From Dermatemys mawii (Eukaryota; Chordata; Testudines; Dermatemydidae), in assembly GCA_007922305.1 (NCBI GenBank), contig ML677364.1:22613326-22677325 (forward strand): a stretch of DNA of 64,000 nucleotides, in the 5' to 3' direction. A program made the translations under genes and the position numbers. Shown here in pieces: positions 46,143 through 59,900 of this stretch. The notes under the pieces are model-generated. The model worked only from the letters and a program-made list of their open reading frames with translations. It was not told the origin of the DNA and did not search any database. The stretch's first letter is position 1. Each line of letters starts with the position of its first letter.

Positions 46143-47150
46143 TTTCTGAAATTGGAAAGAGAGTTTGAATTTGGACAATTCTTTACTCCAGGTAATATGT
46201 GCAATTCTTAGAAAGCAGATTGCTACCTTTATATTTTGTTATCTTGTTTAGGTTTACACTTGCTTAACACAATAGCTCTAAAATAAGTAGTAAAACAATT
46301 GTAATTTTCATTGGGATAACTGCATTATAGACACAGAACCAGGAGTTTCACAAAAACTCGCTTGGAAGAAAACTTTTTCAGATTTGGATGAAAAGGAAAG
46401 TTGTTCTGAACTGCTTCATGCCTATGTAATTTCAAATATTCTTGATAACCATCCATTTCATTACTAGACCAGAGGGTGTTTTTTCACCTATCTGATTCTT
46501 AGTCACTCTCAGACGATGAACAAATAGGTCCAGATATTTAAAACTACTTAGGTGCTGCTGTGCTCAATGTCACAAACCGAGCTCATTTGTAAAGGGGATT
46601 TAGGCACTCAGTAGTTATTACATACCCATCTGAAGTGAGATTTAGGCACCTAAATGAGTTAGGCATTGCAACAATGAGCCAGGAATGCCTAAATAGCTTT
46701 AAAAATCTGAGTGATAATGACTAATGGGTATAATATTTGTATTTCTTCTTTCCCTGGAGAACATGGGGCTACATTTCCCTATTTAGGAAGAACCCACAAA
46801 TGGCAACAGTTTAAAATTACTGCCAGACTGGACCTCAGCTGTGGAACGAAGTCAATGGCACTACTTACATGCATAAGTAGAGCCCCTAGCTGGATTCAGA
46901 GTTGAGGTAACCTAGAGGCGGATAATATCCCGAATTATCCAGCGGTCAATCTGAGGCCTTTAAAGACAAGATTTAAAACAAACAAACAAAATATGAGGAA
47001 CAAAGAGAAGTGTTTTGACATTTATTGTGTAGAAAAAGCAGATTTTGAAAAATCTATGAGATTTTCCTAAAATTGCCTGAGAAGAGATTGCTTTCCTCTC
47101 TTGAATCTAATTAAAATTGGCTGCAAATGTGCAGTTAATGATCTAAAATT
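46143..47150. other. Intergenic, no gene recognised
   Basis: AT-rich; short repeated strings such as gatttaggcac recur near 46598 and 46640. No exon recognised. Confidence 0.3.
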
Positions 47151-47157
47151 TCTAAAT

Positions 47158-47286
47158 CAGTGGCTTTCAACCTGTACTCCACTGACTCCTGAGGGTCCAC
47201 AGACTATGTCTAAAATTTCCAAAGGGCCCGCACCTCCATTTGAAGTTCTATAGGGGTCCACAAATGAAAAGAGTAGAAAATCACTA
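47158..47286. mobile_element. hAT-type MITE remnant
   Basis: Left end cagtggctttcaacctgt and right end gtagaaaatcact form a diverged inverted repeat of the Charlie/hAT type. The interior has gagggtccacagact and aggggtccacaaat. The target duplication is no longer clear. Confidence 0.55.
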
Positions 47287-47399
47287 ATGTAAATTGTCTC
47301 TAAAAAATTCCCACAAATTATTTACTTTTATTACAGTGTGATGGCAGTGACGCTATAAAGTTAAGACTGATAGGACACTTTTTAGTTCTAAAATCTTAT

Positions 47400-48091
47400 T
47401 GTAACAGAGCGACAACTCACCCTGCGGCAACTCCTGCTGGTCATCCGAGAATTAGCTCTTTCTCAGCATGGAGCGCCCTCTGCAGGTCGGTGTCTTGCTG
47501 TCCGCTGGCCCTCGTGTCCCTCCCAGACCCCAGTGCCCTTTGCCTGGGGTGCTGCCTCCTGGCAGTACCCACACAGTCTAACTCTGGGTCTTCCCTCCCA
47601 GGGCAACCCCCAACACTCTGAGCCCCACCTTGCCTCAGTCTAGGGCTACTGCCAGTCATCAAGCCCCCACTCCCTGGGGCAGACTGCAGTGTAACAGCCA
47701 GTCATCACATGCAAGGAGGGTTTGGCCTGATGCCTTCCTCCTAATCCCCAGAACCCTTTTAGGCCTTGTCTTCAGGCCTGGAGCCTGGGAAGTTGCCAGG
47801 CCTGAGCTCCCCAGCTCAGCCTGCCCCTTTCCCCAGCACTGCTCCACCTGAAGTACCTTCTCAAGCTCCCAGCAGCCAAGCTCATCTCCCTCCACAGCTA
47901 GAGGAGACTCTGTCTGAGCTCCAAACTCTCAGCCCTTTTGTCAGGGCTAGCTAGGCCTTAACTGACCCAGCCACAGCTGTGGCTGCTACGCCTCTACTGC
48001 TTCCACTGTTGCAGCCCTCTGCTGGGCTGCCCTTCCCCAGCCACCACCCTTTGCAGGGCTGTTTTAACCCCACTACAGCCGCCCCACTACA
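47400..48091 (-). mobile_element. Solo LTR with 5-bp target duplication
   Basis: 692 bp, beginning TGTAACAG and ending CCACTACA, flanked by cttat on both sides (47395-47399 and 48092-48096). Internally rich in CCCAG-type strings; ggagcgccctctgcagg is a string I associate with turtle LTRs. Orientation is inferred as minus from the reversed TATA-like ttttaac near the right end and is tentative. No internal retroviral genes. Confidence 0.8.
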
Positions 48092-48404
48092 CTTATATTT
48101 TCTGTTGCTTATGAATCTCCCTAAACAGTATCACATAAATGGAAACTCTCATATTTGCTCTCATTTCAGAAGTGATTTTATCACATTGAATAAGTCTGAG
48201 AAAAATCCCCTGGCTGCTATTGAGCCTACTAAATTTGGAAGAAGGAGGAAAAAAAGACAAGCTAGATAGCTAAATATAAAAATGGTGCTTTTCGATCTGC
48301 CCTGAAAACTCAAAACCAACTTTGTTTAACACTTCAGGCTTGGCATGTGCATAGCACTAGACGAAGAAAAAAATGCAGCAGCTTATTTTGAAGATATTCA
48401 ATGC

Positions 48405-49189
48405 TGTCAGGGTTGATTCCCCACTCTGGCACTTTGAGTGCAGAAGGTGGGGAGGTGGTGGGGCGCAAGAACTCTAAAAATTAATACTGGCCACTTCAGG
48501 CTTGTATTAACCTCCCAAAGTTACAGCTTTTCTCTGACCTTGGACTGGTAGATGCTGCCACCACCCAAGTGCAAAACCCCCTTGAGAGACCAGGAAGGCT
48601 CCCTTGGGAATTCCTTTCTGTAGGGTACGTTCAAGCCCTTTCATCCCCCCTCCAAGGAAGAGATGAAAAAAAAAGAAATCAGCTGTTGCCACCAGCTAAT
48701 TAAACATGTGCACAAACCTCTTAAGACGCACAAATCCAATTCTGTTCTTAGAAAAGGTAAATTTTATTAATTCAAAAAATACATCTGGGAGTTCAGGCTC
48801 TTGCTAGGTTTTAAAAAAGCATCTACAAGGATTAAGCACCAAGAACAGTTGTCTTGTGGTCCAGCCTAAAGGTTATGAGCAAAACAAAAAGCATCTGGGG
48901 TTAGCATAAAGGAATCCATAAGCTATAGATATTTCCTGATCTCCTTACACATCTGGGTTTTTAAATTAGTAGTTTCTAGGTTTGATACTGATGTGTTTTC
49001 CATACCTGGCCTAAGCTTTTACAGCATAGCTCTGTCCTGTCCACCTCTCTCCATAGAACAACAGACAGACAAAAGGTGAGTCTTGTTTCAATTTTCAAAA
49101 GTTCTAGCCTTCTCATTGGCTCTTTTGGCCAGATGCCCACTCACTTCCTTTTACCTATGCATAGCAGTGAGACTTTTTAACCCTTTACA
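48405..49189 (-). mobile_element. Probable solo LTR
   Basis: Begins TGTCAGGGTT and ends CCCTTTACA. The motifs gattccccactctggcac, aaattttattaattc (a reversed poly(A)-signal region) and cttttaccta resemble a turtle retrovirus-like LTR I recall. The flanks aatgc and gtaga do not match, so the ends or the duplication may have decayed. Confidence 0.6.
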
Positions 49190-50490
49190 GTAGAGATATT
49201 AGTGAACAGGTACTAAGAGAGATTTTATGGCTACTGGCTGGCTGGGTGTCCATAAATGGAAGCATCCTCCCTCATTTATCACAGATGCTTAAATAAAAGG
49301 TTGCATGGGACGTGTGAAGACAGTGTACTTAACATGTGCAGTATGTTGCTTATCTCTTTTCCAATATCTTTCATGCTTTCCTTATCTCCAAGCTAGATTG
49401 TTGTAATTAACTCCTAATTAGGGTTCTATTGAAAACCGATCTGCAACAGATGCAAGATATGGCTTCCCAATTATATTATGTCATAACCTGAAGTTATTGT
49501 GACATCATATTATGTGGTACTATTACTGGATGTGTCACAAAAAATGATAAACTAAAAATAAAATATAAACTGAATGTTGAAAGAAAAATTTTATTTTGAA
49601 ATGAAGTTTTCAAATTTTCCAGAACAGAGGGGGTTTTTTTTTTGGCATATCCATTTTGTAGGATATTTCAAAAATGTTTTGAAATGTCAAATTTTCTTAC
49701 AAAACAGAAATGCTGAATTTTGCCCAGCTCTAATGGTACGTAAGCTGTTGTGGCTGCTTAGTTTAGCTGGATTGCACTTATTCTCTCTTCTGAGATGATG
49801 TCTGGATTCTTCTTCCTAGTGTATGGGCAATGTGCCTCTGGTGGCATGTGACCAGGATTCACCACTGAATTTGATCCGCTGGTTGGATCATCAGCTTCCC
49901 TGCACCGGGTCAGGCACTGATGGGGAGTGTGATTTAAAAGCGGATACATGACCTCCTTGTGTGGATTGAGCCAGGGCACGGCTATATTTGCAAATCTCCA
50001 CAAACATCTACCAATGTCACTGTTTTTGCTCAATAAAGTATTTTGTTGGGGAAGTGCTGAGCCATGGTGCTCATTGTGAAGTCTCCGAAACTTTCTGGTA
50101 CTGTATGTACTGGGAATATGTCTACTGCTACACCCATCAAGAGGGTGCACTGTACACTCCCTTCCTTGCAGTTTGTTTGGGCCATGTGTTCACCTCCTCT
50201 TTAGATTCCTTAACCCGCTCTGTTCTTGTGCATAGGTGATTGCAATGACTGAGGCTGATGCCACCCTGCATGAGAAGCACAAAAGTTGGAGGCTCCTTAT
50301 GCCTTACCTGCTATTATGCATCTGTGCATGGGGTTGGGTGCAATCTTGGTCTTCATTAGAATACAGAGATATTTTTCATGCTTGGATACACCAAGAATTT
50401 TTAAACAACTTTTGCTCAAACTTTTGGAACAAATTCACCTTTTAGCAGAGACCAAGCTTGGGAAATATCAGCAAAAAAGAATATTTTTTT
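49190..50490. other. Spacer upstream of IL1RL1
   Basis: Contains a short MITE-like block at 49575-49735 ending gcccagctct and otherwise no recognised gene. The untranslated first exon and promoter of IL1RL1 are expected in this general area, but none is identifiable from sequence. Confidence 0.3.
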
Positions 50491-50493
50491 CAT

Positions 50494-50670
50494 AAACATA
50501 AGAACGGCCATCCTGGGTCAGATCAATGGTCCCAATGGATACTCTAGCCCAGTATCCTGTCTTCCAACAGTGGCCAATGGCCAGGTGCCCCAGAGGGAAT
50601 TAACTGAGCAGGCAATCCATCCCCCATCATCCACTCCCAGCTTCTGGCAAACAGAGGCTAGGAACACTGT
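50494..50670 (-). mobile_element. CR1-like LINE 3' fragment
   Basis: Contains cataagaacggccatcctgg, tagcccagtatcctgtcttc and ggccaggtgccccagaggg, the reverse of the family seen at 36375-36535. It lies 260 bp before the IL1RL1 signal exon. Confidence 0.8.
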
Positions 50671-50925
50671 TGTGAGCAACTAACACTGTAATGACAGTGT
50701 CAACATAATCTAACTCTCTTATTAGCTTATGAGGCAAATGCTATAAATCAAGCTGCAGAACTAGCTGACAACAGTCATCAGCCCATATAACTCAGTTTAT
50801 CATCCCCCGGTACTGCTATCTCTTAATCAATGTTCATCTTTATCTGTACTCCAGCGATAGTGCTGTGGATGCAGTAAGAAAGCATGCTGCAAAATCCCAC
50901 TCTTTCTTTTTATTTCTTGATTTAG

Positions 50926-50996
50926 AACCGTGATGGGCTTTCTGCATTTGATCCTGCTATCTCCTTTCCTCTCAGTTTCCATGACATCAGAATCAT
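50926..50996 (+). CDS. IL1RL1: IL1RL1 exon: signal peptide
   Basis: Acceptor ttgatttag, ATG at 50933, donor gtaagt at 50997. Encodes 21 residues (MGFLHLILLSPFLSV then SMTSES) plus one base, phase 1. The MGF start matches the start of mammalian ST2, and the hydrophobic core is a typical signal peptide. It joins the next exon as SESYHAMENEAL. Confidence 0.88.
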
Positions 50997-53900
50997 GTAA
51001 GTCTCATGTTACAAATATATGACTGTTTGTTCTTGAATGTCCTCAAATAATGGACTCTTTTCTTAAAACTAGCTGGTTTAGCTTAAGCCACCAAACACAG
51101 TTTTAAATTAGTCCCAGATAATATTGCCTAACATTATTAAAATACATCAATCACTGCCCATCTCTGAGATATTAAATTAAGCCAAGGCAGCGCTTTAATG
51201 TGGCTGTGTAGTCCAGCACCAGCGCCATAAAAACCCCACCCCTACGAACAGAGTAACTACCAGCACTGGCAATGTGCCATTTTCATCATAAGCCAGCGAG
51301 GAAGGTGAGGAGAAGCTATCCTTCCTTGCACAGTCTCTGTTGTCTCCTAATCTCAGTGATTAATTAGGAGAGGCAGAAAGAGGGGGAGCCCAGGCCCGAC
51401 CTCTACTCTGGGTTCCAGCCCAGGGACCCTAATAGTATCAGCTATGATGGCTGACCTTTTAGCAACAGAACACATACAATTCCCCGGGCTACTTCCCCAC
51501 AGCAGTCTCCACTTCCTCAAACTCCACTTCACCCTTACCTCAGGGCCTCCTTCCTTGCATATGATGTGGTGTCTACCACTCAGTCTCACCAACAGCACAG
51601 CTTTCTCCCACAGCTCCTGACATCCACCCCCACCTGACTAACTGGGAGGTTTTTAGCTAATTTCAGCCAGCCCCTGATTGGCTTCAGGTGTCCCAATCAG
51701 GCTAGCTATTTCTACTGCTTTTCTAGAAGATTCTTAATTGGCCCCAGGTGTCTTGATTAACCTGGAACAACTGCTATTTGGTTCCAAAGGTACTAGGGAT
51801 TTGTTTAGCCTGGGACTAACATATCTGTTCGTTATCACTTTCCTATAACCATCTGGCCTTGCTCCATCACAGTATGTAATTTTGAGACCTGAGTGTCTAT
51901 CTCAGAGCAGCTGTTTCAGACATTTGTGTGCTCACAGTGCTGCACTGCCAACTAAATAATCAATTTTCAGTATCTGTGTGACAGTTTAGGTACATAGGAC
52001 TGGAAGAGACCTCCTGGGTTGTGGTGGACTTCAGTCCTCTGATATCTCAGACAACCCTGTCATATAATCCCATTCATAAGTACATCAAGCTTCATCCTAA
52101 ATCTAGTTAGGTTGTTTCCCCCCCATACTATTGTTGGGAGACTGTTCTAGAATATCACTCCTTCTCCTCCCTTTAATTTCCATCCTACATTTATTCATGA
52201 CCATTTTATGCCCAATCTGAGCATTCAAATGTTGAAGAATGCACTGGAGTTTGAAAATTGGGTGCAGTGTCTTCCCCCAATTTCCTGTCTCAATTTCTCT
52301 GTTTGTTTTTCCTTGACTTCTGATTTTTATCCTGCTTCCCCAATTTCTCCTCTACTCACTCCCACTATTTCTCCTTCTTTTCACCTCTCCTCCAGATTGG
52401 TATCCCCTCTCCTGTCCTTCTAGTTTCCTTTTCTTATTCTCCTGCTTTCCAAGAACTTCAAGAACATTCTGCATTTTTGGCATGTATCCCTGATAGTATA
52501 TGTGTGGGTGTGTACAATCTTCCTTCCTCTACTGGTCCCTATATAAACATTTCCCTTTAGAGCTTCCTGCCTATGTGGTATTTACAGGCACCTAGATGAT
52601 AATATATCAAAGTATCTGTCTGCAAAGTATATAGCACACTATAAAAAGAGCAAACAACTATGCTGAATTGATTAATAGTCTCATTTGCATAGTAATAAAC
52701 ATAATAGTCAATTGTGTTTCTAATACAATAAACGTTACACAGAAATAATCTAAAACAAATAAACATCATATAGAAAGAAATAATCTTAAAGATGGAGTTT
52801 TTAAAGATGCCTTTTTTATAAGGGCAGACTAGAAAACTAAAATTCCCTTTCCTGAAAAATGTTGAAGTTCCGCAAGTGGCTTCATTCCACACTGGAACAA
52901 AACTGAGATGTTTCAAAAATTATTTGTGAAAAACCTAGCTCCCCTTACAGATGTTCCAGTTTGTATAAACAATTAAATATTCCTTGGGCCAAAGAGTGAG
53001 TGTGTGAATCTAGAACTTGAAGGTTAGGGCACTCATCTGGGAAACCCAGGTTTAAATTCCTGCTCTGAATCAAGCAGAGCAGGGATCTTAACCTGAAAAC
53101 CAATATATTGTCATGAAAATTTTTAATTTCACTCAATTTTCCAATCAACAATTCCTGACCTTACTTTTGATTGTTTGGTTCTGGTATAATTCTGGACTTC
53201 TCTCTGTCTCACATAGTGCTTATTAGTTCCATAAATGACTCTTACATCGTTCATGATAAGAAAAATTTAGAAGGAATTAAAAATCGAAAGGGGCTAAATT
53301 AACCCCTGTGCTGACTCCAGAAAGTCTGCTGTGGCCCGTGTTCCATAGTTTAAATATGAGAGTAAGAATCAGTTTCCTTGTATACTTGTTACTTTATGGA
53401 GCTGCTAATCAATTAACTAAAACCATAAAGCAATCCTATTTCCATTATAATGTACTCTGGTAATTTAGTTTCATACTAGTTCAGCCTAAATTCCCTTTTC
53501 TAGCTCACAAGAAACATGTTGGACTAACAAATGCAATCTGAATTTGCAGTAAAGCATTTATAGCAATGGGTATGCTGTATGCTCATATGTTAATGAGAAG
53601 AGTATGTCACTTTGGATTTAGACTTACGTACTGAAAGCTAGTCCACACCAGAAAATTGTATTCGTTCAACTTAAAACTGATTTAGTTAAATCGATGCAAC
53701 CCCCTTTTTGGTTACTCTTATATCACCTTAAACCTGGTTTATAACAGTTTAGTTTCCACCTGGTACAACTGATGGAAGCCTGGTATAAACTGATGTAGAC
53801 ATGCTCCCCTTCCCAAGTTGCATCAGTTTAACTAACTTGGTTTAAAATTGCACCTTTAGTTAAACAGGTACAGTTTTGTATGTAGATCAGGTCTAAATTA

Positions 53901-56900
53901 TACCTCATCATACTGTCCCATGAAGAGTGTCTCAGGATATGATGCATTAATGATCATAAAACAGCATGGCCCCTTCTGAAATGTTATTGCATTTTCCTAT
54001 TAAATATGTAAATCGTTGCATACTCACAGGATGAAATTCTGGCCCCTTTGAAGTCAGTATCTAAACCCCCTATTGACTTTAATGGGACTAGGATATAACC
54101 CACAGTTTTGCCATGTATTTTTTCTCTAGCCAGCATAGGGAACTTTTTATTTTCTTCTTTTCTAGATCATGCAATGGAAAACGAGGCTTTGGTTGTAAAG
54201 TGTCCCCAAAACCGGACCGTTGAATGGTATCACACACAAACTAACCAGCTCATTCCTGCAGAAGGGGGTGGACGGATACATTCCTCTGGGCGATTTCTTT
54301 GGTTTCTGCCGACATTAAAAGAGGACTCTGGAAACTACACTTGTGTGATACGCTTGTAAGCAGAACACTGAAAAATGCAAGTTTTAAGGCTCTAATAAGC
54401 ATGTCTGTTTTAATTAGATGGATAGTTATAATCCCAATTTGTATAATCTCATTTATTTTCATGGTATCCATCTGAATCCCTGAAATTTTTATATAGCAAT
54501 TGATTTTTTTATGTGGTTATTTTCCTGACACTTTTTAACTGCAAGAGAAAGACAGTATCATGTGCATACATATACAACAAAAATAATATTTAGTAGAAAT
54601 TGTAGGTTATTTCAAGCTAATCCCTAGAAATATTCCACAGCTTTTTGTGTCTGATCTGTTTTTATTTTTATTTTTTTAAGTTCTAATCATATAAAACAGT
54701 ACATGGTAAGTGTGATGGTGTATCCACACAAGCAAGGAATTTGTTTCCCAAGTCAGATACATTATCCAAATGACACTGGAACGCTAACTTCTGGAAGAAT
54801 TGTTTGCCCTACAATTGACAATTATGAGAGTGCTACTATTGTCAAGTGGTATAAGGTAAATAAAAACACTAACAACATCAATGAAAATCAGATTATTATT
54901 CCAAGTTATGTACAGCCAAATGATGAAAGTGTCTTATTTTTCAGGAGTGCAAACCTCTCCAAGGACCACATGAAAAATATTCAATGGGAGAGAAGTATCT
55001 TACTATTAAAAATCCCCAAAAAACTGACGAAGGACATTATACTTGCCATTTTACCTATACATACAGTGGAAATGTATATAATGTGTCAGCGACAAGATGC
55101 TTTATAGTTAAAGGTAAGGTAGTCATATTGCTGCATAATAAGATAAGAATCATACCTGCCTTGCTACAACAAAGTGAATTTTGTGCATATAATTAAAGAG
55201 AGAGAGGTTCTCCACTAGTTTGTTGCTCCTTGATGATGCTTGTGACCTGCTGCTTACAACAGAGTTTTGTGGGTGGAGAAAGTTGAGATACAGAACGAGA
55301 TTGGGCTCCATCTAATAATAATCTCTCTGCCTTGGCCTTGAATTGTGCTTTCTGACCCCATTAAATCTCCCAGCAGCAGCCTCTGATGATACTGGCTGTT
55401 GGATGTGATGACAAAGTTGCTGTTGTTGGGGTTATTCTGGCTGTACTCATTTCTGGAGGCGAGAACTTGTTTGCTTGGTTCCCCCAGTGGAGTGTCTCAA
55501 GGTTCCATCCTGTCCCCATTCTGTCTGTAGATGTGTTTTGAGTTTAGTAGATGGGTGAATCTTATTATTTTGAAAGTGTGGGGGCCTTTCATCAGACAGG
55601 AGTGGAATTTGGGATACATCTTTCATTACTGTCTTATCTAGGGGGCTCAGTATTGTGACCAAGGTCTAGGATAGAGCTAATGGACAACAGTGCCATTTTA
55701 CAACCTCATTGGAATGTGGTGTGGGTTTTTTTTTTTGTCGTCTTCTTCTGAAGCATAAGAGATGGCCACAGTTGAGGATGGGACGCCGGAGACAGAGGAC
55801 AGGTGCTCTGAGAGGATACTAAGCATTCTCTCCTCTCTCAGGTGCTTGGTTCGTGGGTCTTGCTCGCATGCTCAAGGTCTGCTTGTCATGTGTAGGATCT
55901 GAAAAGATTTTTACCCCAGATCAGCATAGCAGTACAAACAGGCAGATTGCTTCTCCAGCACCAGGCTTGGTTCACTTGCTATGATCATCTGGGCATATCT
56001 CACTTAACTAATTCCCTGCCACTGCACTGGTGCACCTCAGTCCCTCATGTTTTCTGATTATGACACACAATCATTTAGAGAGTTGAGATAGGTAAGGTAA
56101 TATCTTTTATTGGACCAATTTCTGTTGGTGAGAGAGACAAGCTTTTGAGCCATACAGTGCTCTTCTTCAAGCCTGGGAAAGGTACTTCCAGCTTCTGCAA
56201 AATGCAAGGCGGAACAGATTGTTTAGCACAAGTAATTAGGATCTATTCTGAGGGGCTATTCCAGATACATTCACTACATACCAACAATCCTTTAGGGCAT
56301 AGCAAGGCCCCAGATGGTCCTGGTGCAAGAATAGATTAGGGACCCCTTCCTAATTCTGAAATCTAAAATTTTGCTTACTTTTACCCTCTTGGAAAATAAA
56401 AACATACCTGTCTTATCCATAAATACACAAACACAATATGCAGACTATGTCTGTCTATACATTTTTGCAAGCTACCTACACATTATTTTACACGTCTGTA
56501 CACAATTCTTACTGGCAGTACAGTGCTAAATTTTATAATGCAGGAGCCCTGCAGAGATGATCTTACTTTGGTAGTTCTTCTGTGTGATGTCCTCATAAGA
56601 TAAAGCACCCATATTTTAAACCTAACATTTTATCAGTAAATAGAGGTTAATGGGAGATCTGTGCAAGAACAATTCTGAGACTTCCCACATTAGTAATAAA
56701 TACGCATATTGTATCAACATAAACCGCACATAATTCAGTTTTGATATGCCAAAATTTAAACTAACAAACCACGCACAAAGCAGGCATGTAGTTAGTCAAA
56801 AGCCCAAGATCTTGAGTCAATATTATGTTACTCCACATTCAAGTTGATGCAACTCTACTGGAACTAATGAAATGGAATTGTTATACTGCTGTCAAAGGGG

Positions 56901-59900
56901 AGAATGCATTGGGGAATTAAGCCCCAAATCCTGAACCTACAATTTTGCCAAAGAAACGCTTGGCAATTTGCAGAATGAGAGCATTTGCTTTGCATTTGCC
57001 AATTAAATTGCTGGACATCAAATGTGAACAAGTGTGTCACAGGGTCCATGCCCCCTGTGGTCTCTCTGGTCTCAACAAAGGCCTCCACACAGTCTTAGTG
57101 CTGCTCCACGTGTCCTTTATTTACAAAGGTGTCCTTATGAAACCATCTGTGCACCCCACAACAGTGACCCCACAGTTCTGGGCTGTTGGCCCCTCAGTCC
57201 CTAAGGTGCCTGTCTCACAGCCTGGAGAGAGCATCACAACCTTCCTCTCCCTGCCTAGGCCCTTTTCCGCCCTGCTGACCATGAGTCAGCATTTTTATAC
57301 TGCCCCCTGATCCCAGCTGCAGCTGTGGCCCTTTTAACCCAGCCGAGCTCCCTGCAGTAACCCTCGCTAGGGCTTTTAGCTCGGCATTCTTATGGCTAGG
57401 GCCAGCCCCTGCCCTGGAGCCTCCTGCCTGCAAGCAGGGTTTACTGTGCAGAGGCAGGGCACTCTAGGGGTTTTTACCCCTGCCCTGCCACAAAGTGTTA
57501 TCACCAGTTTACAGACTCCGCTTGAAAATTTGGTTTCTGTGTCCCAAAAACCAAACACCAGGATCCATGCTGCCATTGAGTTAGAAAATCAAAGACTAGT
57601 ATTAAAACAGCTGCCTCTTCAGCACTTTTCAAAGTTCATGATCCGTACTCCATTTGTTGCAAAAACTGCTTATTTCCTTTGGAGTTCAGTCCAATACACC
57701 TCAAAGGACAGGCATAACTCAGTAGACTTCTGGAAAAACAAGATTTATTGCAAGCAATAAGGAGTCAGAGGGGTTATCACCCAAACAACTGGCTCAACTC
57801 AATACATGTGTGTAGATATTTTATACCCCTGTGTTGATAAGGGAGGGGGACTTTCAATCCACTTACACAGGTGGGAACACTTAATGGCTATTACATCCAT
57901 TGTTGGTCTTAATTTATTTCATTTACATGTCTGGTAAACAGGAGGTTCAAAACACTTAGGGGTACTTAGACACTGATGCCTGCAGATCTGTGACAGGGTG
58001 AATGCAAGTTTAAAATGCATGTTAAACTAGGGGTCAATAGTACATATACAGGGAGTGAGATTATAAGTCTAAGGTTATTTTATACTACAACATTCTAAGT
58101 TACATTTTCTTAACAATCATTTTCTTAACACATTTTCCATTATTGTCTAAGTAAGGCCTTTAAGGTCTAGCTGTTTCCATACAATAGAAATTTTACCTGA
58201 CCTAGATAAAAAGTCAGCTCTCACCAATCTCTGTAACATCTTTTACATACTTCTAAGATACACTCACTAGTCTGATAGGGTTTGATCCTATCTCAGATGG
58301 GGCAAGATTTACTGATATGCTGCAGCTACTTTTAGGGCCACTCCAGAAACCCAGTTTAGCTGGCTGATCATACCTGGTTGACGATGGTTTTCCATTGTCC
58401 AAATGTTTCACGGGAGCTGGAGTGCACCACTGAATCTAGCCTAGTTAGGAGAAACACACATTCTAACTATGAAAACCGATTAATTCTGATCAGGGTTTGC
58501 TCCTCATCTCCCCCCTGAAACCTCTTCCCCTGCCTCCTCAGCCTCCATCGCCCTGGGGCAGGGGTGCCCCATCCCCTGAAGCCCTTCCCCTAGAGCCGCT
58601 GAGCTCAGCAGCAATGGGAACCTCCACACGCACCTCCCTTCCCAGCCTGCACCCACTGCCTGGTCCCCAGCAACCTCCAGTCTGCTCTCCCATACCTTCC
58701 CAGATGAGCCCCTTGCTGTTGAAATAGCCACCACCGGGGCCTCTGCTTCGGCAGGAGGCCCTAAGGAGATGGGCATCGAAGAGCAAGTGTGGACTGGGTG
58801 CAATGTGAAGCTTCAGCAGTGCTCACGATGGCACCAGGATTAGCTCCAAGCTGCTCAGCATCTGAGCAGCTGGCCGCAGCCGCAATCTTACCCCCACTGG
58901 GGATGGGGAACCGAGGGGGAGGAGGTGGGAATGCCTCTCTAGTGACCTTGCTGGGGGCTGCCTAATACTCTTCAGAGCTCCCACGAGCTAGTAGGCAGCT
59001 GCCTAGTCTGCCTATGGGTAGACAGTGGCATAACTACAATGGTGCCTAAAGTATAGTGGCATCTGCTGGTCGGGCCCCCATAACCCTAAGGTCTCTTGCG
59101 CCACTGTAGCTGCACCACTGCTTGAGGGCTTAATGTGCTGAGCTAATTCTGGTTGATGGGCTTGGGGTAGGGATGGCTGAGTGGCATTGGTGGCCCATGA
59201 TATACAGGAGGTCAGATTAGATCTTTGGCCTTAAACTCTGACATTGTGAAAGCTGGAGTCGGGTATGTGCAGCTGTGCACAGGTTGTGCCTGCACACTGG
59301 AAAATGTTAACCTATAAATATGTCAGTAGCATTATTACTGGCAATCTGAATTTCCAGCTACCCCAAGGAAGAGTGCTATCATGGCTAAAAGGTCAAGGGA
59401 AAGGAATCTACCAAGCTGAAGTGATGGGCAATAGTCCCTTGCTCAACTGCGGGAGGGAATTCCCCATCCTGTCTTTAAAAAAAATTTAAATGTTGCTAAA
59501 GAGCGATGTAAACAGGTGACAAAACATGATGCTGCATAACTAATTTAATTCTCCCCCAAGTAGCTAAAGCAACATGCTTTAGAAAGATACTTTTTCTTCT
59601 TTCCCCTTATTTATGAATATTGATGTAAAAATGCAGTGAAAGTTAATAAAATAAATGGCACATAGTACAAAAATGGAGCTTTTCCAAAGTATGTAGTCAT
59701 GGAAGTAAAGTCATATTATTCTAGTAAATATATGGACCACTGGTGTTCTGGTGTGAGCTTGCATGTCTGCCTCTGCAGTGCTAAAGGTTAGCGTGGCAAA
59801 CTATAATTTGAATGTGATAAGCCTGTCTAATACTTGCTTTCCTTTTGCCTTAATTTCAGAGGAAGTCTCTGCACCTATGCCGCCCCAAATTCGATACCCA

